From the NCBI GenBank assembly GCA_934725855.1, contig CAKVCL010000034.1, forward strand, positions 1-35,504: a DNA stretch of 35,504 bases, in the 5' to 3' direction. Position numbers and translations under genes: made by a program. The notes under the pieces were generated by a model, which worked only from the letters and a program-made list of their open reading frames with translations, searched no databases and was not told the origin of the DNA. Position 1 is the stretch's first letter, and every line of letters starts with the position of its first letter. The stretch comes from an uncultured Cellulosilyticum sp. (lineage in GTDB: Bacteria; Bacillota; Clostridia; Lachnospirales; Cellulosilyticaceae). This document shows, in pieces, positions 9,623 to 16,882 of this stretch.

Positions 9623-10225
9623 TTAATGGGCGCTGCCATCACTCTCACTCAAGAATCTACCTGAATAGTCTGTAATAAATTTGCTTGCATAATGTGCTAA
9701 CTCCTCAAGCGTCATGCCACTTAATTCCTCATGAAACCATCTTTTATAAAGTTCAATGATTCCTCCTGAAATAAAGAAAATAGACACTTCAAATGTCTTT
9801 GTATCCTTAAGATTCCTAGAAATGTTTTCATCATTCTCCATATAAGTGACTAAGAGCTTTTTTAGTCTATAGAGGAACTGCTCTAAATCTGAACTTTGAC
9901 TGAGCATTTTAAAGTAATCAATATCCTCTTGTAAATAATGACTAATTTTAATCATAACCGGTAAAGGATTTTGAAAAAAATTCACGCAGCTTACTTCACT
10001 AATAAACTCCAATAAGTTATCCATAATTTCATTTTCAATTTCCACTAAAACATCACTTGGTGTTTGATAATGTGCATAGAAAGTCCCTCGATTCAAATCT
10101 GCTTCTTTCACAATATCCGTAACGGTTATTTTATCCACTTCTTTTTCTAACATTAATTTGGCAAAAGCTGTACGTATCATTTTTCTTGATCTTTTTGCAC
10201 TCTTATATTCAGCTTTTTCACCCAT
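9623..10225 (-). CDS. TetR/AcrR-family transcriptional repressor
   Basis: This is a dimeric one-component regulator of about 200 residues. The N-terminal helix-turn-helix is clear: ITVTDIVKEADLNRGTFYAHY at about residues 33-53, including the conserved FYAHY. The C-terminal ligand domain is divergent, as usual. I place the start at the ATG at 10225, eight bases after GAGGAG. An in-frame ATG at 10267 has no ribosome site and would add 14 residues before the domain. The gene is divergent from the MMPL exporter operon starting at 10558, the standard arrangement for a TetR repressor of an efflux operon. An inverted repeat covers its own probable -10 box, suggesting autoregulation. The ligand is unknown. 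Confidence 0.9.
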   Translation of the reverse strand: MGEKAEYKSAKRSRKMIRTAFAKLMLEKEVDKITVTDIVKEADLNRGTFYAHYQTPSDVLVEIENEIMDNLLEFISEVSCVNFFQNPLPVMIKISHYLQEDIDYFKMLSQSSDLEQFLYRLKKLLVTYMENDENISRNLKDTKTFEVSIFFISGGIIELYKRWFHEELSGMTLEELAHYASKFITDYSGRFLSESDGSAH

Positions 10226-10557
10226 ATCGCTCACTCCTCTTTTCAATCTTAAACACTTTTCGCACATTTTGTTTATTTTTAATCATTTATTCAAAAAATT
10301 GATGATTGAATATGTATTCTGTACTATATTATAATACAAATGCGCACAAAAACAACCACATGTTTATTTTTATTCATTGCCTTAAAATTATATTTATTAA
10401 CATTTTTAATCTATTAACTTATTTTGTTTGTTTTTATATTTTTGTAACTTTAATTATCTTTATTAATATTTTTTGTCGTTTTATGGCTATTATTCATACT
10501 TTTTTCACAATGATATAGCCTAATCATTATATATTCATCATAAAAGGAGTCGATCAC
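10226..10557. promoter_or_regulatory. Divergent control region with candidate TetR operator
   Basis: This very A+T-rich gap lies between the repressor and exporter genes. An inverted repeat TGTATT-14 bases-AATACA spans 10313-10338. On the minus strand a TATAAT box (10328-10333) lies inside it and points toward the repressor gene, though its -35 box is poor. AAAGGAG at 10543-10549 serves the exporter gene. No convincing exporter promoter could be picked from the T-rich stretch 10370-10530. A 70-codon hydrophobic open frame here has no ribosome site and is ignored. Confidence 0.45.
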
Positions 10558-12669
10558 ATGAAGAAATTAGCTCATTTCATTGTCCACAGACGACGATTCA
10601 TTTCCAAACTCTATGTCTTAATTGTCATCATCTGTACGATTATCTTTCCAATGGTAGGTATCAACTATGATATGACAGAATACTTAAAGGAAGACATGCC
10701 ATCAAAAAAAGCTATCGATATCACCGACAAAGAATTTGGCATGCAGGGTATGGCAAGATTAATGATTAATGGTATCTCTATTACCCAAGGGAAAGATATC
10801 AAAAATCGAATCGAACAAGTTGAAGGGGTCGATATGGTCTTATGGTTAGACTCAGACATAGATGACCTTTATGCACCAACTAGCTTTATTGATCAAGATG
10901 ATATCAAAGATTACTATCAAGACGGTTCCATCCTATTTGATATTACTTTCGTTGAAGATGATTCTAGTGAACTGACCCATCAGGCGCTTACAGAAATCCA
11001 AAAAATTGCTGGTGAAAATAGTTATATTGGTGGTTCTTCTATTGAAAATAAAAGTGTAAAAGATACTTTAATTAAAGAAGTTGCCATTGCGATGTGTATT
11101 GCTGTTCCAATTGTTTTCCTGATCTTAATGATTACAACAACTTCTTATTTGGAACCTGTACTATTTTTACTGATTACTGCACTCGGTATTATTATCAACT
11201 TAGGCAGTAACATTATATTTGGGAAAATTTCTTTCTTTACTTTTAGTGTGGCTGCTATCTTACAGCTTGCTATTTCCATGGACTATTCTATCTTCTTACT
11301 TCACACCTTTACTCGCGAAAAAGAAAATGGTGAAGAAGACGAAGAAGTAGCTATGGAAAACGCTATTTCTAAATCTATTGTTTCCATTTTATCTAGTGGT
11401 CTTACAACCATTGTAGGATTTGTTGCCCTAGCGCTTATGCAATTTGAAATCGGTAAAGATATGGGACTTGTCCTAGCTAAAGGGATTGTCATTAGTTTAT
11501 TCAGTGTTATCTTCTTTATGCCAAGTATGATTCTGAAATACTCAGAGAAAATCGAAAAAACAAGGCATAAACCTTTTGTTACGATTACTGAACGCTTTAG
11601 CAAATTAGTTTATAAAGCACATTATCTTATCATTCCTATTTTACTTGTTATTATCATTCCTTGTTATGTGGGGCAAAATATGAATACTTTCTTATATGGT
11701 AATGATGCGCTAGGTTCTAGCCAAGGAACGGCTGTTTATGCGGATAAACTGACCATTGAAGAGAAGTTTGGTAAAAGCAATATGATGCTTGCGATCGTTC
11801 CAAGGGAAAATAACATTAAAGAAAAAGAGATGGGTGAAAAGCTAGAAGAATTACCAAGTGTTCGTTATGCTAAAACCATTGCTTCTGAACTTCCTGCTGG
11901 TATTCCTGAATCTTTCTTGCCTTCTCAAACCACTAAGAAATTTCATTCAGACAACTATACACGTTATTTGATTTCAGTTTATACAGATGGCGAAAGCCAA
12001 GCTGCTTTCGATGCAGTTAATGATATACAAGCTATTTTAGATACGTATTATCCAAATGAAAACTACATAGCAGGTGGAACCCCTTCTACCCTAGATATTA
12101 AAAACGTGATTGAAAACGATTATAAATTTGTTAATTTAGTTTCTATTTTAGGAATTGGTATTATTATTCTCTTTACCTTTAAATCATTCTTTGCTCCTAT
12201 AGTTTTACTTGCTGTTATTGAGTCTGGTATCTTTATTAACATGACAATTCCTTATCTAGCAGGTGATTCTATGATTTTCATGGGTTACTTGATTGTCAGC
12301 TGTATTCAACTTGGTGCAACGATTGACTATGGTATATTAATGACTGAGAACTACTTAAACTGTAGAGAAAATAAATCTAAAAAAGAAGCAGCAATCGGAG
12401 CCATCAAACGCAGTTCACTTTCTGTTTTAACTTCTGGTTTTGTATTAACTGCTGCCGCCTTTACAATTGGTAAGATTTCTACCGTAGCAGCCATTAGCCA
12501 AATCGGATTATTAATCGCAAGGGGTGCTGTATTAAGTATGATTTTAGTACTTAGTGTCCTTCCTACCTTACTTGCACTTAGTGATAAACTCATTCAAATC
12601 ACAAGCTTTAAAAATATTAAATGGCGTCGAAATCAATCTATTTCAAAGCATAACTCAATCAATGGTTAA
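10558..12669 (+). CDS. MMPL/RND-superfamily exporter
   Basis: This is a proton-driven membrane exporter of lipids, peptides or drugs. The 703-residue protein shows the duplicated RND layout: one N-terminal membrane helix (about residues 17-36), a large outer loop to about 172, a block of five helices to about 330, then the same pattern again with a helix near 355-372, a second loop and a final helix block. The Asp-Tyr pairs that relay protons in MmpL3-type transporters are present in both halves: MDYSIFLLH (D242-Y243) and IDYGILMTE (D590-Y591). The start follows AAAGGAG. It is divergent from a TetR gene and is followed by a secreted coiled-coil protein, a pairing common in Firmicutes. Confidence 0.92.
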   Translation: MKKLAHFIVHRRRFISKLYVLIVIICTIIFPMVGINYDMTEYLKEDMPSKKAIDITDKEFGMQGMARLMINGISITQGKDIKNRIEQVEGVDMVLWLDSDIDDLYAPTSFIDQDDIKDYYQDGSILFDITFVEDDSSELTHQALTEIQKIAGENSYIGGSSIENKSVKDTLIKEVAIAMCIAVPIVFLILMITTTSYLEPVLFLLITALGIIINLGSNIIFGKISFFTFSVAAILQLAISMDYSIFLLHTFTREKENGEEDEEVAMENAISKSIVSILSSGLTTIVGFVALALMQFEIGKDMGLVLAKGIVISLFSVIFFMPSMILKYSEKIEKTRHKPFVTITERFSKLVYKAHYLIIPILLVIIIPCYVGQNMNTFLYGNDALGSSQGTAVYADKLTIEEKFGKSNMMLAIVPRENNIKEKEMGEKLEELPSVRYAKTIASELPAGIPESFLPSQTTKKFHSDNYTRYLISVYTDGESQAAFDAVNDIQAILDTYYPNENYIAGGTPSTLDIKNVIENDYKFVNLVSILGIGIIILFTFKSFFAPIVLLAVIESGIFINMTIPYLAGDSMIFMGYLIVSCIQLGATIDYGILMTENYLNCRENKSKKEAAIGAIKRSSLSVLTSGFVLTAAAFTIGKISTVAAISQIGLLIARGAVLSMILVLSVLPTLLALSDKLIQITSFKNIKWRRNQSISKHNSING

Positions 12670-12695
12670 TGCAGCATCCTAAGGAGGTCCTTACA

Positions 12696-14963
12696 ATGAG
12701 TAAAAATTTAAGAAATGCAATGATCTTTTGTTTAACAACGAGTATGATATTAGGAAATAGTTTTACCCTCTTAGCCGATACCACTACTCAAACCACGGTA
12801 TCTAGCAATCAATCTATTTCTAAAACTTCAACCAATGCAAATGACTATATCCCTTCTAATAATAAAAGCGAAACGATTTATGTGAATTTAGACCATTATG
12901 GGGTTCCAACAGAAACCCAAGTAGTTAATGGCTATCGTATAGATGGTGAATCCAAAATCGTAGACTATGGTCATTATACCAATGTAACCAACTTAACAGA
13001 CTATTCTAAACCAACCATTGACGGGGATCAAATCACTTGGAATTTAGATAAAAATGTACACAACTTCTATTATCAAGGCACTTTAGACCATATTGAAACT
13101 CCTTGGAATTTTACTATTCGTTATAAACTCAACGGAGTTGAAACAAAAGCTGAAGACTTAGCAGGTGCTTCTGGTATGATTGAAACCATTATTGATGTCA
13201 AACCTAATGATAATGTCCCTGATTACTTAAAGAACAACTTTTTCCTTCAACTTTCAACGAGCTATGATATGGGAAAATGCTTAAGTGTGGAAGCGCCAGA
13301 TGGTGTAGATGTCACTTTAGGTGCTACGAAATCCATTACTTTTATGGCAATGCCAGGTGAAGAAGCCACTTTCCATGTTTATGTAGGTTCAAATTGCTAT
13401 GAAAGTTCTGGTTTTAATGTCGTCATTGCACCACTTAAAATGTCTGCTTTGGAAGACGTTAAAGACATAAAAGATGCTAAAGAACGTATCGAAGATGCTT
13501 ATGAAGCAGCTAATAAAAGCTTAGACATTATCTTAGATAGCACAGCTGCTGTTTCTAGCGGCCTTACAGAACTTAATAAAGGGATTGCCAGCATCCAACA
13601 AAGTTTAAAAGAAATACGCAAGGATGACAGTGCAACCGATGCTAAGGTAGAAGCACTTCTTAATAGTGCTAATACATTAAATGATAGCCTAAATACCATG
13701 GTGCCACATGTGGATCAAACCATCCAATTTGCTAATGATTTTAATGCATCAGGTAATCAATGCGTCACCGATTTAAAGGAACTAACACCTCTACTTGAAG
13801 AAACCAAAACCTTACTTCAAGTGCTTCAAAAAGATTGTAAAGATATTTCTGATGTAGTGGAAAAGATTTCCACAAGTAGTAAACGATTAGATAACAGTTT
13901 ACCACTCCTAGAACAACGCTTAGAACAACTTGGAAAAGATTTAACTTCATTAGAATCAGCGCTTCAAAGCTTAGGCTCAGGATTAGGAGATTCTCAAAAT
14001 TCACTTTATGATGCTTCTAATAACTTAAATTCAGTTTCTTCTCAGTTAGGGTCACTTGGCAATATGTCACCTCAGCAACTAGCTGCTACCCTAGGTGCTC
14101 TTGGATATACGCCAGAACAAATCCAAGTCATTGCTCAGCTTATTCAATCAGGTGACTTACAACAAATCCAGCAAACAGGTGTTGGTGCAGGAAATAATGC
14201 CAGCCATGTTTTATCTACAACTGGACATTTAGCTGGTGAATCCACAAATACCATTAAAGAACTTCGTAAAGTTACCTCTGATTTATCTAGTGTTTCTAGT
14301 GTACTAAGTGGCATCACTGCTAATTTAAAAGACATTAATTCCGTTTTAAATAGTCATACCGATACGGTTGTCTTTACCTTAGATGATTTAAGCAATCTAC
14401 TAGGTAATCTAGAAAAAGCCTCTGATGTATCTGCTAATATGATTACCGATATTGATAACGTCCAAACCACTCTGAATGATTACTTACCTGAACTGACAAG
14501 CACTTTACAAGACACTAATGCACTTGTCACTGCTCTTAGTGGCACTACCACCGCTGCTACTGATCTTGGCTCACAAGTTCATGATAGAGTAACAAGCAAT
14601 AGACAACATACTTATGATAGCATCGATCAAACTTTAACGGGTTCTATCCATACTTTTGAGAAACTCATTGATTCTTTAGGCAAAACAGAAGATCTAAAGA
14701 AAAATAAAGATATCATTAAAAACACCATTGATGATGAATGGGACAAAATAGATGAAGACTTTAATTTATTAGACTATGATTATGATGCCAAGCCTATTTC
14801 TTTAGTTTCTGATAAAAACGTCAATGTGGATACCATTCAAATCATCTTACGTACACCTGAAATTTCTGTGGATAAGAAAGCTGAAATAGAGGCTGAAATA
14901 GCCGCTGAACCTCAGCTTAGTGTATGGGATCGAATTAAAAATATCTTTGCCAATATCTTTTAG
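12696..14963 (+). CDS. Secreted coiled-coil (YhgE-like heptad-repeat) protein, exporter partner
   Basis: This is an exported protein of about 755 residues. The first 26 or so residues form a signal peptide ending near LLADTT. A beta-rich part follows to about residue 250, with alternating polar strands and WNLDKNVHNFYYQG. From about 250 to 680 it is a long helical region rich in Ser, Leu, Asn and Thr with repeated LNxxLxxL spacing, as in proteins annotated as X-X-X-Leu-X-X-Gly heptad or YhgE-type. Unlike YhgE no C-terminal membrane helices are seen; the end WDRIKNIFANIF is amphipathic. The ATG at 12696 follows AAGGAGG (12680-12686). An ATG overlapping the exporter stop lacks a site. It probably works outside the membrane with the MMPL exporter; the exact role is unknown. 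Confidence 0.8.
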   Translation: MSKNLRNAMIFCLTTSMILGNSFTLLADTTTQTTVSSNQSISKTSTNANDYIPSNNKSETIYVNLDHYGVPTETQVVNGYRIDGESKIVDYGHYTNVTNLTDYSKPTIDGDQITWNLDKNVHNFYYQGTLDHIETPWNFTIRYKLNGVETKAEDLAGASGMIETIIDVKPNDNVPDYLKNNFFLQLSTSYDMGKCLSVEAPDGVDVTLGATKSITFMAMPGEEATFHVYVGSNCYESSGFNVVIAPLKMSALEDVKDIKDAKERIEDAYEAANKSLDIILDSTAAVSSGLTELNKGIASIQQSLKEIRKDDSATDAKVEALLNSANTLNDSLNTMVPHVDQTIQFANDFNASGNQCVTDLKELTPLLEETKTLLQVLQKDCKDISDVVEKISTSSKRLDNSLPLLEQRLEQLGKDLTSLESALQSLGSGLGDSQNSLYDASNNLNSVSSQLGSLGNMSPQQLAATLGALGYTPEQIQVIAQLIQSGDLQQIQQTGVGAGNNASHVLSTTGHLAGESTNTIKELRKVTSDLSSVSSVLSGITANLKDINSVLNSHTDTVVFTLDDLSNLLGNLEKASDVSANMITDIDNVQTTLNDYLPELTSTLQDTNALVTALSGTTTAATDLGSQVHDRVTSNRQHTYDSIDQTLTGSIHTFEKLIDSLGKTEDLKKNKDIIKNTIDDEWDKIDEDFNLLDYDYDAKPISLVSDKNVNVDTIQIILRTPEISVDKKAEIEAEIAAEPQLSVWDRIKNIFANIF

Positions 14964-14971
14964 CACTCATT

Positions 14972-15008
14972 AAAAATAGCGTAACCTTTCATAGGCTACG
15001 CTATTTTT
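14972..15008. terminator. Bidirectional terminator after the exporter operon
   Basis: The arms AAAAATAGCGTA (14972-14983) and TACGCTATTTTT (14997-15008) form a stem with A and T tracts on its two sides, able to stop transcription from either side. It serves the exporter operon. Confidence 0.85.
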
Positions 15009-15013
15009 ACGTC

Positions 15014-15053
15014 AAAAAGAGAAGTTCATCTCAACGGATAAACTTCTCTTTTT
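15014..15053. terminator. Second bidirectional terminator, after the aminotransferase
   Basis: The arms AAAAAGAGAAGTT (15014-15026) and AACTTCTCTTTTT (15041-15053) form a 13-base-pair stem. It lies between the two convergent genes and most likely serves the minus-strand aminotransferase. Confidence 0.85.
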
Positions 15054-15081
15054 GGCTTTAATATATTATCCTGACAGATTA

Positions 15082-16353
15082 CTATTTGTTTTCTAATAAC
15101 TTATTAACGCCTGCTAACTTAACACAAACACAGAATAATTCAATAGCTGTTGTGAGTTCTTCTAATGTTGGATAAGTTGGTGCAATACGAATATTACGGT
15201 CTCTTGGATCATTTTTATAAGGATAAGTTGCACCCGCACCTGTTAAAACAACTCCTGCTTCCTTTGCAAGCGCAACGGTTGCTTTGGCACAACCATCTAA
15301 AGTATCTACTGCTACAAAATATCCGCCTTTAGGGCTTTCCCAAGAAAGTAAACCTGTTCCTTTAAGCTCTCTTTCTAATGTATCAAGTACTACATTAAAC
15401 TTAGGCTTTAATTCTTCTGCTAATTTCTTCATATGGACTTTTATGCCCTCAGCATTCTTAAAGTAATTCACTACACGAAGCTGATTGAGTTTATCATGAC
15501 CAATTGTTTGAACCGTCATATGTTTTTTAATCTCAGCAATATTACTTTCACTAGATGCCATTAAGGCTACCCCACTGCCTGGGAACGTAATTTTAGAGGT
15601 TGAGAAGAAATAATACACACGATTTTCATGATTTGCCTCACGTGATGCCTGAAGAATATCTTTAAGCTTTGTTTCTTCATAAAGATGATGCACACCATAG
15701 GCATTGTCCCAAAAGATTCTAAAGTCATCAGCAGCTGTTTCCATTTTGGCTAAGCGCTCCACTACTTCATCACTATAACAAATCCCTTGTGGATTTGAAT
15801 AAAGTGGCACACACCAAATACCTTTGATCGCTGCATCCTCTTTAACAAGCTTTTCAACCCTATCCATATCTGGACCATCTTTATGCATTGGAACCGTAAT
15901 CATTTCAATTCCTAAATCTTCACAAATTGCAAAATGGCGATCGTATCCTGGACTTGGACATAAGAATTTAACTTTATCTAATTTACACCATGGCGTATTG
16001 CCTTGTGTTCCAAATAACATTAATCTGGTAAAGTTATCGTACATCAAATTTAAGCTTGAGTTTCCACCAATGATCATTTGACTCGTTGGGATATTTAATA
16101 AATCAGAAAAAAGTTTTTTAGCTTCTGGAATCCCATCTAATACCCCATAGTTACGGGCATCTAAACCATCTTCTGTATAATAATTATCTAATTTATCTAA
16201 AATGTTATTGGTTAAGTCCAGCTGGGTTCCTGCTGGTTTTCCTCTTGACATATCTAATTTTAAATGTTGACTTACATAATCGTTATAGGTACTTTCAAGT
16301 TTTGCTTTTTCTTCTAGTAAAACTTCCTTCGAACAACTTAAATAATCTAACAT
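15082..16353 (-). CDS. Aspartate aminotransferase, subgroup 1c (AspT-type)
   Basis: This is a PLP-dependent transaminase of fold type I. The sequence follows the corynebacterial AspT / subgroup 1c layout: LDMSRGKPAGTQLD near residue 33, VKFLCPSPGYDRHFAICE, VPMHKDGPDMD, PLYSNPQG, FWDNAYGVHHL and STSKITFPGSGVA. In the last of these K254 is the Schiff-base lysine. TGAGATYPYKNDP and RNIRIAPTYPT close the active site. Older annotations call this family alanine-glyoxylate or MocR-like aminotransferase; no DNA-binding domain is present, so it is not a MocR regulator. It likely interconverts aspartate and oxaloacetate. The start ATG follows GAGGGGG. It is probably a single-gene unit with its own promoter and terminator. 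Confidence 0.88.
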   Translation of the reverse strand: MLDYLSCSKEVLLEEKAKLESTYNDYVSQHLKLDMSRGKPAGTQLDLTNNILDKLDNYYTEDGLDARNYGVLDGIPEAKKLFSDLLNIPTSQMIIGGNSSLNLMYDNFTRLMLFGTQGNTPWCKLDKVKFLCPSPGYDRHFAICEDLGIEMITVPMHKDGPDMDRVEKLVKEDAAIKGIWCVPLYSNPQGICYSDEVVERLAKMETAADDFRIFWDNAYGVHHLYEETKLKDILQASREANHENRVYYFFSTSKITFPGSGVALMASSESNIAEIKKHMTVQTIGHDKLNQLRVVNYFKNAEGIKVHMKKLAEELKPKFNVVLDTLERELKGTGLLSWESPKGGYFVAVDTLDGCAKATVALAKEAGVVLTGAGATYPYKNDPRDRNIRIAPTYPTLEELTTAIELFCVCVKLAGVNKLLENK

Positions 16354-16453
16354 CCGAGATCCCCCTCATACATTATGTCATTAGATAAGACTTCATGCGT
16401 TATCTTACTTACGTCAATATGACATTTTTCATTTTACAATATCTACTTATATA

Positions 16454-16481
16454 ATAATACACCATTTTAGTAATTTTGCAA
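16454..16481 (-). promoter_or_regulatory. Candidate aminotransferase promoter
   Basis: On the minus strand TTGCAA (16476-16481), 16 bases, then TATTAT (16454-16459), about 100 bases before the start codon. The match is moderate. Confidence 0.4.
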
Positions 16482-16696
16482 GTCAATAGCTCAAAACTTG
16501 CAAAATTTTCAAATGGCATTTGTTTATTCTATCGATTAATTTACTTTCTATACAATTAGTCTATTCTCTATCTCTTTCGAAATCTACATTTCATGAAATA
16601 TAATTCTAAGTCTTCTATTCTACTTTATCAATTCTTCACTAGAAATATGAATTAATCAAATAATTTTAAGTCATATTTAATAAATGATTTCCATAC

Positions 16697-16776
16697 TAAA
16701 AAAGAATCTTAGCTAGTAACCTTAGACAAAAGTTTATGCTTTAGCAACTTTTATCTAATTGACTAGCTAAGATTCT
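16697..16776 (-). terminator. Long hairpin terminator after pheT
   Basis: The outer arms AGAATCTTAGCTAGT (16703-16717) and ACTAGCTAAGATTCT (16762-16776) are perfect 15-base complements. Inside, TTAGACAAAAGTT pairs with AACTTTTATCTAA with one mismatch, giving a stem of about 30 base pairs. On the minus strand the stem is followed by TTTTTT. It fits a terminator for the pheST transcript, but the stem is unusually long. Confidence 0.7.
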
Positions 16777-16822
16777 CATGAGGCTCTTAGTATGAGCCCA
16801 CGTAGCACTCTAGAAAACTAAT

Positions 16823-16882
16823 TTCTAATTCAAAAATTAATGTCTTAATTCCAAAATCAACCTCTTAATTTAAAAATTAGTC
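16823..16882 (-). repeat. Three 20-base tandem repeats overlapping the pheT 3' end
   Basis: Units at 16823-16842, 16843-16862 and 16863-16882 share the pattern TCTTAATT..AAAAT.A with a 20-base period; a partial fourth unit (TCTTAATTTTGC) is inside pheT. The unit nearest the gene contains the stop and last codons of pheT, so the array looks like serial duplication of the gene end. Confidence 0.6.

Larger units (their letters stand above)
16354..16876. other. Intergenic region between pheT and aminotransferase
   Basis: No gene is seen here. It holds a candidate aminotransferase promoter, an A+T-rich stretch without clear signals (about 16,490-16,700), a very long terminator hairpin, a small GGCTC/GAGCC hairpin at 16,782-16,798 and a short tandem repeat running into the end of pheT. 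Confidence 0.6.

Noticed and set aside
10306..10518. 70-codon Ile/Phe-rich plus-strand frame between the TetR and exporter genes
   Set aside because: It lies in the divergent promoter region, has no ribosome site, and its hydrophobicity follows from poly-T-rich DNA.
12669..12671. ATG overlapping the exporter stop as start of the secreted protein
   Set aside because: There is no ribosome site before it; AAGGAGG lies before the ATG at 12696, which also gives a proper signal peptide.
15082..16353. MocR-type regulator reading of the aminotransferase
   Set aside because: There is no N-terminal winged-helix domain; the protein begins directly with the aminotransferase fold.
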